DNA of 64,000 nucleotides from the NCBI RefSeq assembly GCF_014648895.1, contig NZ_BMRZ01000013.1, positions 124,001-188,000 of the forward strand, given 5' to 3'. The position numbers and the translations under genes are program-made. The notes below the pieces were generated by a model. The model did no database searches and was not told the origin of the DNA. It saw nothing but the letters and a program-made list of their open reading frames with translations. Source of the stretch: Streptomyces tanashiensis (GTDB taxonomy: Bacteria; Actinomycetota; Actinomycetes; Streptomycetales; Streptomycetaceae). Below, in pieces: positions 8,426 to 15,896 of the stretch (its first letter is position 1; each line of letters begins with the position of its first letter).

Positions 8426-8571
8426 GGCATCACATACTGCATGGAATGCGCCGAAACTCCCCGGTAATCTCCCAAGCGAGCCGAAGGTGGCGCGAAAACC
8501 GCTCGCGGCGCGCCGGACGAAGCCACTAACGTCGTGCGCTTCGCCTTCCACCGCGCCGGAAAGGGACCTTC

Positions 8572-9375
8572 ATGCTGCGGCTGTACGCGACGGTGGCCGC
8601 GGGCGGTTTCCGGCGCTTCGCCACCTACCGTGTGGCCACGGCCGCCGGTGTCTTCACCAACAGCGTCTTCGGCTTCGTCCTCTCCTCCACCTACATCGCC
8701 CTGTGGGACGAACGGCCGCAGCTCGGCGGCTACTCCGTGGACGACGCCCTCGCCTACGTGTGGATCGGGCAGGCGCTGATCACCGTCTGCGGGCTGATGG
8801 GCGGCGGCTTCGAGGACGAGCTGATCGAGCGGATCAGGACCGGCGACATCGCCGTCGACCTCTACCGTCCGGCCGACCTCCAGGCCTGGTGGTTCTCGGC
8901 CAACGCGGGCCGTTCCGCCTACCAGCTGCTCGGCCGCGGGGTCGTCCCGATGGCGGTCGGCGCGCTCGTCTTCGACTTCACCCTGCCGTCGGGGCCGGGC
9001 ACCTGGCTCGCCTTCCTGGTGGCGGTGGCGCTGGGCTCGGTGGTGAGCTTCGCGCTCTGGTACCTGGTGGCGATGAGCGCGTTCTGGCTGCTCGACGGCC
9101 AGGGGGTGGTGCAGGTGGCGTGGCTGGGCGGCCTGTTCTTCTCGGGGATGCTGCTCCCGCTCAACGTCTTCCCGGGCGCGCTGGGCGAGCTCGCGCGGAT
9201 GCTGCCGTGGGCGTCGCTGCTCCAGGTGCCGGCCGACGTGTACCTGGGGAGGTACGAGGGCTGGGGTCTTGCGGGGGCGTACGCCTTCCAGGGCTGCTGG
9301 GCGCTGGTCCTCCTCGGGGCGGGCCGGGCGGCGCAGGCGGCGGCGACGCGGAAGGTGGTGGTGCAGGGTGGCTAG
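8572..9375 (+). CDS. ABC-2 type exporter permease (first of pair)
   Basis: A 267-residue membrane protein with about six hydrophobic segments and the start LYATVAAGGFRRFATYRVATAAG, typical of the actinobacterial ABC-2 permeases that occur as pairs followed by an ATPase. TGDIAVDLYRPADLQAWWFS near residue 85 is the conserved cytoplasmic motif of this group. It works with the second permease (9644) and the ATPase (10429) to export an unknown substrate. The ATG at 8572 is preceded by GGAAAGGGA. The upstream gene, the penicillin-binding protein, is divergent. Confidence 0.88.
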   Translation: MLRLYATVAAGGFRRFATYRVATAAGVFTNSVFGFVLSSTYIALWDERPQLGGYSVDDALAYVWIGQALITVCGLMGGGFEDELIERIRTGDIAVDLYRPADLQAWWFSANAGRSAYQLLGRGVVPMAVGALVFDFTLPSGPGTWLAFLVAVALGSVVSFALWYLVAMSAFWLLDGQGVVQVAWLGGLFFSGMLLPLNVFPGALGELARMLPWASLLQVPADVYLGRYEGWGLAGAYAFQGCWALVLLGAGRAAQAAATRKVVVQGG

Positions 9376-9612
9376 GCCTCGGGCGGCCGGGTCACGGGGG
9401 GACAGGTCATGGGAGGACGGGCCGACGGTGGCCGGGTCATGGCCGGCCGGCCCTCGGGCGGACGGGTCATGCGGGGGCGGGCCGACGGCGGCCGGGCCAT
9501 GCGGCGGGGACGGGCCGACGGCGGCCGGGCCATGGGGCGGGGGCGGGCCATGCGGCGGGGGCGGGCCGACGGCGGCCGGGCCATGGGGGGACCGGCCAAC
9601 GGGCGTCAGGTC
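9376..9612 (+). repeat. GC-rich minisatellite between the two ABC permease genes
   Basis: The stretch between the first permease stop and the second permease is built of imperfect copies of a roughly 30-bp unit with the core CGGGCCGACGGCGGCCGGGC, often followed by CATG. At least three full copies and several partial ones are seen between 9415 and 9590. All three frames are open across much of it, so a protein extension through it cannot be excluded, but the encoded sequence is low-complexity and has no family match. Confidence 0.8.
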
Positions 9613-9643
9613 ATGGCTGGGGGACTCCTGGCGCACGTACCGG

Positions 9644-10420
9644 ATGGTGGCGGGCATGTGGATCCGCTCCACGATGACGTACCGCTCCTCCTTCGCCCTC
9701 ACCCTCTTCACCAGCTTCTGCGTCACCTTCTTCGACTTCGTCGTCATCCTGCTGATGTTCGGTCAGGTGCGGGGGCTCGGCGGTTTCTCGTTCGCGGAGG
9801 TCGCCCTGCTGTACGGGACGGCCGGTACGTCCTTCGGGATCGCCGACCTGACGATGGGCTCGCTCCAGCGGATGGGGAAGCGGGTCAGGGACGGTTCGCT
9901 CGACACGTTCCTGATGCGCCCGGCGCCGCTGCTCGCCCAGGTGGCGGCGGACAAGTTCGCGCTGCGGCGGTTCGGCCGGGTCGCGCAGGGCCTGCTCGTC
10001 CTGGTCTGGGGCCTGCTGCTGCTCGACGTGGAGTGGACGCCGCTGAAGGTGCTGCTGTTGCCGGTGACGGTGGTGTGCGGGGCGGTGATCTTCAGCGCGG
10101 TGATGGTGCTCGGCGCGTCGACCCTCTTCTGGATCCAGGACGCCGCCGAGGTCACGAACTCCTTCACGTACGGAGGGAACACCCTCCTCCAGTACCCGCC
10201 GACGATCTTCGCGCAGGAGCTGGTGCGGGGGGTCGTGTACGTCGTGCCGCTGGCGTTCGTGAGCTGGCTGCCCGCGCTGTACGTGCTCGGCCGGCCGGCC
10301 CCGGCGGGCGTGCCGGACTGGGCGGCGTTCGCCTCGCCGCTGGTGGCGGCGGCCGCCTGCGGGGTCGCGGGGCTCGCGTGGCGCGCCGGAATCCGCTCGT
10401 ACCGATCGACAGGAAGCTGA
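9644..10420 (+). CDS. ABC-2 type exporter permease (second of pair)
   Basis: A permease of 258 residues from the ATG at 9644. It matches the partner family: RMVAGMWIRSTMTYRSSFALTLF at the start, GSLQRMGKRVRDGSLDTFLMRPAPLLAQVAADKFALRR in the cytoplasmic region, and about six transmembrane segments. The start is uncertain. Homologues I remember begin a few residues before TYRMVAGMW, but the DNA upstream is a GC-rich repeat with no Shine-Dalgarno at a usable distance, so ATG 9644, GTG 9647 and ATG 9656 are all possible. The repeat may have displaced the original start. The ATPase gene follows 8 nt after the stop. Confidence 0.82.
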   Translation: MVAGMWIRSTMTYRSSFALTLFTSFCVTFFDFVVILLMFGQVRGLGGFSFAEVALLYGTAGTSFGIADLTMGSLQRMGKRVRDGSLDTFLMRPAPLLAQVAADKFALRRFGRVAQGLLVLVWGLLLLDVEWTPLKVLLLPVTVVCGAVIFSAVMVLGASTLFWIQDAAEVTNSFTYGGNTLLQYPPTIFAQELVRGVVYVVPLAFVSWLPALYVLGRPAPAGVPDWAAFASPLVAAAACGVAGLAWRAGIRSYRSTGS

Positions 10421-10428
10421 GTCCCTTC

Positions 10429-11409
10429 ATGCCCTTCATCGAACTGGACGGCGTCGAGAAGGTCTTCACGGTCCGCCGCAGGGCGGGTCTGATCCGCCGC
10501 GAGAAGCGGGAGGTCCGGGCGGTCGACGGCATCGGCTTCGGCGTGGAGCGCGGGGAGATGGTCGGTTACATCGGCCCGAACGGCGCCGGGAAGTCGACCA
10601 CCATCAAGATGCTCACCGGCATCCTCACGCCCAGCGGCGGCCGGCTGCGGGTCGCGGGTATCGACCCGGCGCGGGAGCGCACCCGGCTGGCCCAGCGGAT
10701 AGGAGTCGTCTTCGGTCAGCGGACCACCCTCTGGTGGGACCTGCCGCTGAAGGACTCGTACCGGTTGATGCACCGCATGTACCGCATCCCCGACGCCCGG
10801 TACGCGGAGAACCTCGCCCGCTGCGTCGACCTCCTCGACCTGGGCGACCTCCTCGACGTCCCCGTACGGCAGCTCTCCCTCGGCCAGCGGATGCGCGGCG
10901 ACATCGCGGCGGCGCTGCTGCACGACCCGGAGGTGCTGTACCTGGACGAGCCGACGATCGGCCTGGACGTCGTGTCGAAGGCGAGGGTGAGGGAGTTCCT
11001 CCGCGAACTGAACGCCACCCGGGGCACCACGGTCCTCCTGACCACCCACGACCTCACGGACATCGAGCAGCTCTGCTCACGGGTGATGGTCATCGACCAC
11101 GGGCGGCTGATGTACGACGGGGAGCTCGCCGGTCTGCACGCGGTGGGCGAGAGCGAACGGCTGCTGGTGGTGGACCTGGAGCGGGAGCTGCCGCCGATCA
11201 CGGACGTGCCGGGAGCCCGCTTCGTACGCGCGGAGGGACCCCGTCAGTGGCTCGCCTTCCCGGCGACGACGTCGGCGGCGCCGCTGGTGGCGGCGGTGGC
11301 GGCGAAGCATCCCCTCGTCGACCTCTCGGTGCGGGAGCCGGACATCGAGGCGGTGATCGCGAAGATGTACGGGGGAACTCGGGACGAGCGCCGGGAGTCC
11401 CTGATGTAG
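10429..11409 (+). CDS. ABC exporter ATP-binding protein
   Basis: A 326-residue ATPase that powers the two preceding permeases. Walker A is GPNGAGKST, the Q-loop region is GVVFGQRTTLWWDLP, the signature is LSLGQRMRGDIAAALLHDP, Walker B is VLYLDEPTIGLD, and the switch histidine is in TTHDL. FGQRTTLWWDLPLKDS and the N-terminal KVFTVRRRAGLIRREK insertion mark the DUF990-linked actinobacterial subgroup. The ATG at 10429 follows AGGAAG. A DUF445 gene follows 12 nt downstream on the same strand. Confidence 0.93.
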   Translation: MPFIELDGVEKVFTVRRRAGLIRREKREVRAVDGIGFGVERGEMVGYIGPNGAGKSTTIKMLTGILTPSGGRLRVAGIDPARERTRLAQRIGVVFGQRTTLWWDLPLKDSYRLMHRMYRIPDARYAENLARCVDLLDLGDLLDVPVRQLSLGQRMRGDIAAALLHDPEVLYLDEPTIGLDVVSKARVREFLRELNATRGTTVLLTTHDLTDIEQLCSRVMVIDHGRLMYDGELAGLHAVGESERLLVVDLERELPPITDVPGARFVRAEGPRQWLAFPATTSAAPLVAAVAAKHPLVDLSVREPDIEAVIAKMYGGTRDERRESLM

Positions 11410-11421
11410 GAGGTCGAGTCG

Positions 11422-12690
11422 ATGGTGAGTTTCTCGTACACGGCGGCGGACGAGGAGAAGAGCAGAGGCGTCCGCCGCATGAAGACCCTGGCGACGGCGC
11501 TGCTGGTGCTGGTGGCCGTGATCTACGCCCTGGCGACGTGGGCGCGCAACGCGGGCTGGGGGGCCTGGGCGGGCTATGTCGCGGCGGCGGCGGAGGCGGG
11601 CATGGTCGGCGCGCTGGCGGACTGGTTCGCGGTGACGGCGCTCTTCCGGCGTCCGCTGGGGCTCCCCATCCCGCACACGGCGATCATCCCGACGAAGAAG
11701 GACCAGCTGGGCGCGTCGCTGGGCACGTTCGTGGGCGAGAACTTCCTCTCGGCGGATGTCGTACGGGGCCGGCTGCAGGCCCTGGGCATCGGCCGCCGCC
11801 TGGGAGCGTGGCTGGCGGACCCGGCCCACGCGGACCGGGTGACGGCGGAACTGTCGACGGCCCTGCGAGGCGCTCTGACCGTCCTCCGTGACGCGGACGT
11901 CCAGGCGGTCGTCGGGGAGGCGATCACGCGCCGGGCGGAGGCGGCGGAGATCGCCCCGGGCCTGGGCAAGACCCTGGAGAAGGTGGTCGCCGACGGGGCG
12001 CACCACCGGGCGGTCGACCTGATCTGCACGCGGGCGCACGACTGGCTGGTCACCCACGGGGACTCGGTGATGGACGCGGTGCAGGGCGGCGCCCCGGGCT
12101 GGACCCCGCGCTTCGTGGACCGCAAGATCGGCGAGCGCGTGTACAAGGAACTGCTCCGCTTCATCACGGAGATGCGGGACATGCCGGGCCACCCGGCGCG
12201 CGGCGCGATCGACCGCTTCCTCACGGACTTCGCGGCCGACCTCCAGGCCGACACGGACACGCGGGCACGGGTCGAGCGCCTGAAGTCGGACCTGCTGGCC
12301 CGCCCGGAGGTCCAGGACATCATCGCCTCGGCCTGGTCCTCGGTCCGGTCCCTGATCATCGCGGCGGCGGAGGACGACCGCAGCCAGCTGCGCCTGCGCG
12401 CCCGCGCCTCCCTGATCTCGCTGGGCAGCCGCCTGGCGACGGACACCCGCCTCCAGGCGAAGGTCGAGGGCTGGGCGGAGGACGCGGCGGCGTACGTGGT
12501 GACGACGTACCGCCACGAGATCACGTCCCTGATCACGGACACGGTCGCGGGCTGGGACGCCGACCAGACCTCCCGCAAGATCGAGGCCAACATCGGCCGC
12601 GACCTCCAGTTCATCCGCATCAACGGCACGGTGGTCGGCGCCCTGGCGGGCCTCCTGATCTACACGGTGAGCCACGCGGCGGGGGGCTGA
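11422..12690 (+). CDS. DUF445 family membrane protein
   Basis: A 422-residue protein of the DUF445 (YjiN-like) family, with function unknown. It has an N-terminal membrane pair (about 22-65) including the conserved GALADWFAVTALFRRPLGLPIPHTAIIP segment, a long helical middle with many charged residues and a C-terminal membrane anchor (VVGALAGLLIYTVSHAAG). The ATG at 11422 is preceded by AGGAGGT. It sits 12 nt after the ABC ATPase and may belong to the same transcript, though no functional link is known. Confidence 0.9.
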   Translation: MVSFSYTAADEEKSRGVRRMKTLATALLVLVAVIYALATWARNAGWGAWAGYVAAAAEAGMVGALADWFAVTALFRRPLGLPIPHTAIIPTKKDQLGASLGTFVGENFLSADVVRGRLQALGIGRRLGAWLADPAHADRVTAELSTALRGALTVLRDADVQAVVGEAITRRAEAAEIAPGLGKTLEKVVADGAHHRAVDLICTRAHDWLVTHGDSVMDAVQGGAPGWTPRFVDRKIGERVYKELLRFITEMRDMPGHPARGAIDRFLTDFAADLQADTDTRARVERLKSDLLARPEVQDIIASAWSSVRSLIIAAAEDDRSQLRLRARASLISLGSRLATDTRLQAKVEGWAEDAAAYVVTTYRHEITSLITDTVAGWDADQTSRKIEANIGRDLQFIRINGTVVGALAGLLIYTVSHAAGG

Positions 12691-12762
12691 GGCCGCTCTC
12701 AGGGGCGGGCAGTCGACCCGGGGCGGCGGCTCAGCCCTTCCCGCGGGTGACGGCCCAGGAGG

Positions 12763-13062
12763 TCACTTCCCTCGCGTCACGGCCCAGGAAGCGGCGGCCA
12801 TGCCCCCGGCCACGGAGAACACGGCCGGCCAGGCCCCGATCTTCTTGGCGAGGGGGTGGGACCCGGCGAACGCGGCGACGTACCCGGCCGTCAGCCCCAC
12901 GGCGGCCTTGGCCCCACCCACCTGCTGCCACTCCCTGGCGGCCACCCCACCGGCGACAGCCAGCACCACCCCACCCAGGGGCCGCTTCTTGGTCCACCGG
13001 GCGACGGCATACCCACCGACGAGCCCGGCGGCGGCTATGGCGGGGGAGGGGATGCGGGGCAT
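12763..13062 (-). CDS. Small membrane protein, unknown function
   Basis: A 99-residue protein with three or four Gly/Ala-rich hydrophobic segments (SPAIAAAGLVGGYAVARW, GGVVLAVAGGVAAREW, AAVGLTAGYVAAFAGSH, WPAVFSVAGGMAAASW). I recognise no named family. The ATG at 13062 has only a weak ribosome site. The last codons SWAVTRGK are repeated in the DNA just after the stop, in another frame, marking a short 3'-end duplication. It lies at the left border of the accessory island. Confidence 0.7.
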   Translation of the reverse strand: MPRIPSPAIAAAGLVGGYAVARWTKKRPLGGVVLAVAGGVAAREWQQVGGAKAAVGLTAGYVAAFAGSHPLAKKIGAWPAVFSVAGGMAAASWAVTRGK

Positions 13063-13125
13063 GGTGAGGCCTTTCGAGAGTGGGACGGCTACGGATCGAG
13101 CCTACGAGCCTTCCTCCTGGCGGTG

Positions 13126-14892
13126 TCAGAGAGCCCCATCACTTCGCGCACCCACCGGCCAGACATCAACCGCGATCTTGGCAAGGTCTGCCTGTCGCTC
13201 CTCGATTCCGCGGGCGCGCCAGCCACCGCCCTCGAAGTCCCAGAGGCGCTCGATTCCGGTCTCTTGTGTGATTAGAAGGGACGAAGAGCTGTAGGCGTCG
13301 ACCTTCTCCGGGTACGCCTTGTTGGACGCAATGCGGTTCTTTCGGCCATGCAGCAGGGTCTGGTTGCCCAGCCGGTTGATCCATGTGGAGTGCTCGTCGA
13401 GTCGAAATTCGGGTTCGGGGCTTTGCGGATAGATGTGCTCAACGTGCACAGCCGTTGCACCGGCCACCACCACATCATCGACGTCCGCGTTTCGCCTCAG
13501 ATGCTGCTCGATGACGGTGAGCAGGTAACGCGCCTGCGTGCTGCGCGGGATGGGTGCTTGAGCGAAGTCGGACTGGAAGGTTGCGTCATCCGGGGTCCAG
13601 TGGGTGATCTGCTCAAATGCCGCCTCGGTGGAGAGGCCGGAGCTGATCTGCTTAGCCAGGTCGAAGAGCTTCTCTTCCAGCAGGGTCGACTCACGGCGGC
13701 CGACCACCGTCCAGCGGACGTAGTAGCTGATCAGGGCTTGCGTCACCCTGACCATCTGGAGGTAGGGAACCTTGTCCGAGATGGCAAGAAGGAGAGGGTA
13801 GGCGGCGTCGGCGCTGAGGCTCCGCACCTCGTCCAGCAGGCTGTCGAGTGATTCGACGCCTGTGCTGGATGTGATGAGCTCGATGTACCGGCCCGAGGCG
13901 TTCTGGAGCTCTGCCGCGAACGTGCGCACTTCATATCGCGGGGTCGCCGCATCGAATCGGTGCGTGAGCTCTTTCCGGATCGTCGTGTACAGACTGTGCG
14001 AGCGCACGTCGCCGTGTCGAGCAACCCAGAAGTGTCGCAAGAACTTCTCTATGTCCTCGCGTCGCTCAAATCCATCGAGAAGGGACCGCCAGGCGTTGTT
14101 CACCCTCTCCTTCTCTTCGTCGTTTCGACTCTTTTCCATCAGGAAATTGCGGACAAGGTCGACGGTCGAGAGGTCCTTACCTCGGGAGTTGATGGTCTCG
14201 AAGACCTCGTTCGCATCGCTGGACGTGGGCGTCTGAACCTCGACAAATACCAAACCCTTGACAAGGCACTCAGCCAGCTCGTCCAGCCAGTCGAGGCGAT
14301 CTTCCTCAGATTGGATGGGATCAAGGGCGCTGATGATGTGGTTCTTGAACGAGGTGTACGAGTCCAGGATGAGCTTGTGTGACGGCCGCGAGGGTTGTTC
14401 CGTCACGGCCATCCGGCCGGTCGCTTCATTCCAATTCTGGATGTAGTCCTTGAAGAAGTCTCGGTCGAACAGGGAGAGGGTGAGGAAGTATTGGGGGTGC
14501 GAGTGCCGGCCGTCGCGGCGCGCTATGTAGTCGCGCTGGATGTTGTTGGCTATCACTCGCGCCTCGGTTGAAGCCATCGTTCCGAGGGTGTCCCTGATGG
14601 CTGCGATGAGGATGGTTGACGTGGTGAGTCGCTGCTGGCCGTCAAGGAGGGAACGAGTGGTGATCTTGTCATCGGTGATGGTGACGATGGGGCCGATGAA
14701 GTATTCGGAAGAGGCTTGTATCCCCGTCCGGCGTGCCCGCATGAACTTCTGAATGTCAGCCCAGTACGTGTCCACCTCGCGCTTCCCCCATGCGTATTGA
14801 CGCTGGCTGTCGTCCGGTACCACGACCGGTGGGTTGTTCGCTCCGATGAGCTGGCCGAGCGTCTGGCGGGCGGCGTTCTTGATGATGGCCAT
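13126..14892 (-). CDS. DUF262/DUF1524 protein, GmrSD-like putative type IV restriction enzyme
   Basis: A 588-residue protein. The N-terminal DUF262 half is ParB-like: RQYAWGKREVDTYWADI, then SLLDGQQRLTTSTILI with the DGQQR signature at about residues 84-88. The middle has FETINSRGKDLSTVDLVRNFL. The C-terminal half resembles DUF1524, an HNH-type nuclease, with HVEHIYPQSPEPE followed by NRLGNQTLLHGRKNRIASNK. GmrSD-type enzymes cut modified phage DNA in an NTP-dependent way; that role is inferred. The ATG at 14892 follows GGGGAGGA. The base composition is unusual for the window: 34/60 G+C in 14521-14580 against 44/60 in 12001-12060, suggesting transfer. Confidence 0.86.
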   Translation of the reverse strand: MAIIKNAARQTLGQLIGANNPPVVVPDDSQRQYAWGKREVDTYWADIQKFMRARRTGIQASSEYFIGPIVTITDDKITTRSLLDGQQRLTTSTILIAAIRDTLGTMASTEARVIANNIQRDYIARRDGRHSHPQYFLTLSLFDRDFFKDYIQNWNEATGRMAVTEQPSRPSHKLILDSYTSFKNHIISALDPIQSEEDRLDWLDELAECLVKGLVFVEVQTPTSSDANEVFETINSRGKDLSTVDLVRNFLMEKSRNDEEKERVNNAWRSLLDGFERREDIEKFLRHFWVARHGDVRSHSLYTTIRKELTHRFDAATPRYEVRTFAAELQNASGRYIELITSSTGVESLDSLLDEVRSLSADAAYPLLLAISDKVPYLQMVRVTQALISYYVRWTVVGRRESTLLEEKLFDLAKQISSGLSTEAAFEQITHWTPDDATFQSDFAQAPIPRSTQARYLLTVIEQHLRRNADVDDVVVAGATAVHVEHIYPQSPEPEFRLDEHSTWINRLGNQTLLHGRKNRIASNKAYPEKVDAYSSSSLLITQETGIERLWDFEGGGWRARGIEERQADLAKIAVDVWPVGARSDGAL

Positions 14893-15090
14893 ACTGTTCC
14901 TCCCCAAGTCTCGCCAGAGGCTATCCCGTGGGGTGGCGTCGACATTGTGGGTGGCTGAAAATGCATCAAGAGGTGTGCAGTTTGTAGTGAATTGTTCCCG
15001 AAGGGGCTCGCGTGAGGGCAAGACCTCTGCCCTGTTGCGGGGTGTCTGATAGCTTCGTTCTTCTTGCTGTCAATGCTGTGAGGGTGGGGG

Positions 15091-15870
15091 ATGGAGACGC
15101 GGATTCCTAGGACGAGTGCCCATGGTTTGCATGAGATTCTCGTGCGGGTGTGGGAGTCGGGGGCGCAGAACTTTCGGAGTGGTTGGGCCGATTCGCTCGG
15201 TGCTGCATGGGGATCATCGGAATTCGCCCGTCGACATGCTGAGGTAACTGGCCTTCTCGCGGAAACTATTCAGCAGGTCCATGCGCTGCCCGAGGCGCAG
15301 CGGAATCGCTATTCTCGATACTTTCCACAGTGGTGGACGGCCGTTGTCCAGCCCGATCTGAACTGGGCAGACTCGGGGCGCCCGGCCCGTGTGTTGGTGA
15401 CGCAAGAGACCCTCGATCACCTTGCGTCTGCGGCCGACCTGCTGCAGAGCCTGCTGGGGGGCACTTGCTCGGCTCCCACGGGAACCAATCTGGACGGGCT
15501 GAAGGAGAGCTGTGACTCCTGGCTCGAACTCCTTGCGCAGACTCCTGAAGAAGAGCTTGCGCCTGCCTTGCGGGACGAGATCGCCGCGCAGATCAGGCAC
15601 CTCCTCTGGCTGATCGAGAATGCCTCCCTCTTTGGTACTGCGCGGATCTCGCGCGAGGCCTCCTCAGTCATCGGATCGATCGCGCAGGCATCGACGGGGC
15701 TCACCGGTCAGGACTTGCAGACGGGTGGGAGGTGGCGACGCGGATTTGTAGCGTTTGTTGCCGCCTCGGCCCTGCTCGCCACGGGCACGACGCAGCTGCA
15801 GACGGCCATCGAGGCAGGCTCCGGCGTGGTCAAGGAGATCACCCAGGTCGTCGAGAGCGTGGCGGGCTAG
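15091..15870 (+). CDS. Unrecognised protein with C-terminal membrane segment, in defence island
   Basis: A 259-residue protein I cannot assign to a family. It is mainly helical in appearance (residues 1-200), with a Trp-rich middle (YFPQWWTAVVQPDLNW) and acidic segments. One hydrophobic stretch near the C-terminus (about 222-237, GFVAFVAASALLATGTT) may be a membrane anchor, followed by a 22-residue amphipathic tail. The ATG at 15091 follows a GTGGGGG. It is transcribed divergently from the DUF262 gene across a 198-bp low-GC spacer and convergently with the helicase fusion 26 bp away. Position between two nuclease-type genes suggests a defence-related role, which is inference only. Confidence 0.72.
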   Translation: METRIPRTSAHGLHEILVRVWESGAQNFRSGWADSLGAAWGSSEFARRHAEVTGLLAETIQQVHALPEAQRNRYSRYFPQWWTAVVQPDLNWADSGRPARVLVTQETLDHLASAADLLQSLLGGTCSAPTGTNLDGLKESCDSWLELLAQTPEEELAPALRDEIAAQIRHLLWLIENASLFGTARISREASSVIGSIAQASTGLTGQDLQTGGRWRRGFVAFVAASALLATGTTQLQTAIEAGSGVVKEITQVVESVAG

Positions 15871-15896
15871 ACAGCCTGTTCGCGGCCGCCGGCGTA

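Noticed and set aside
6815..8467. A 550-codon open frame on the plus strand opposite the penicillin-binding protein
   Set aside because: It is the GC-driven antisense of a gene with complete GT51 and transpeptidase motifs, and its product is low-complexity Gly/Val/Asp sequence.
9269..9643. Extension of the second ABC permease back to 9269
   Set aside because: The added 125 residues are translated repeat DNA and overlap the first permease gene by over 100 nt.
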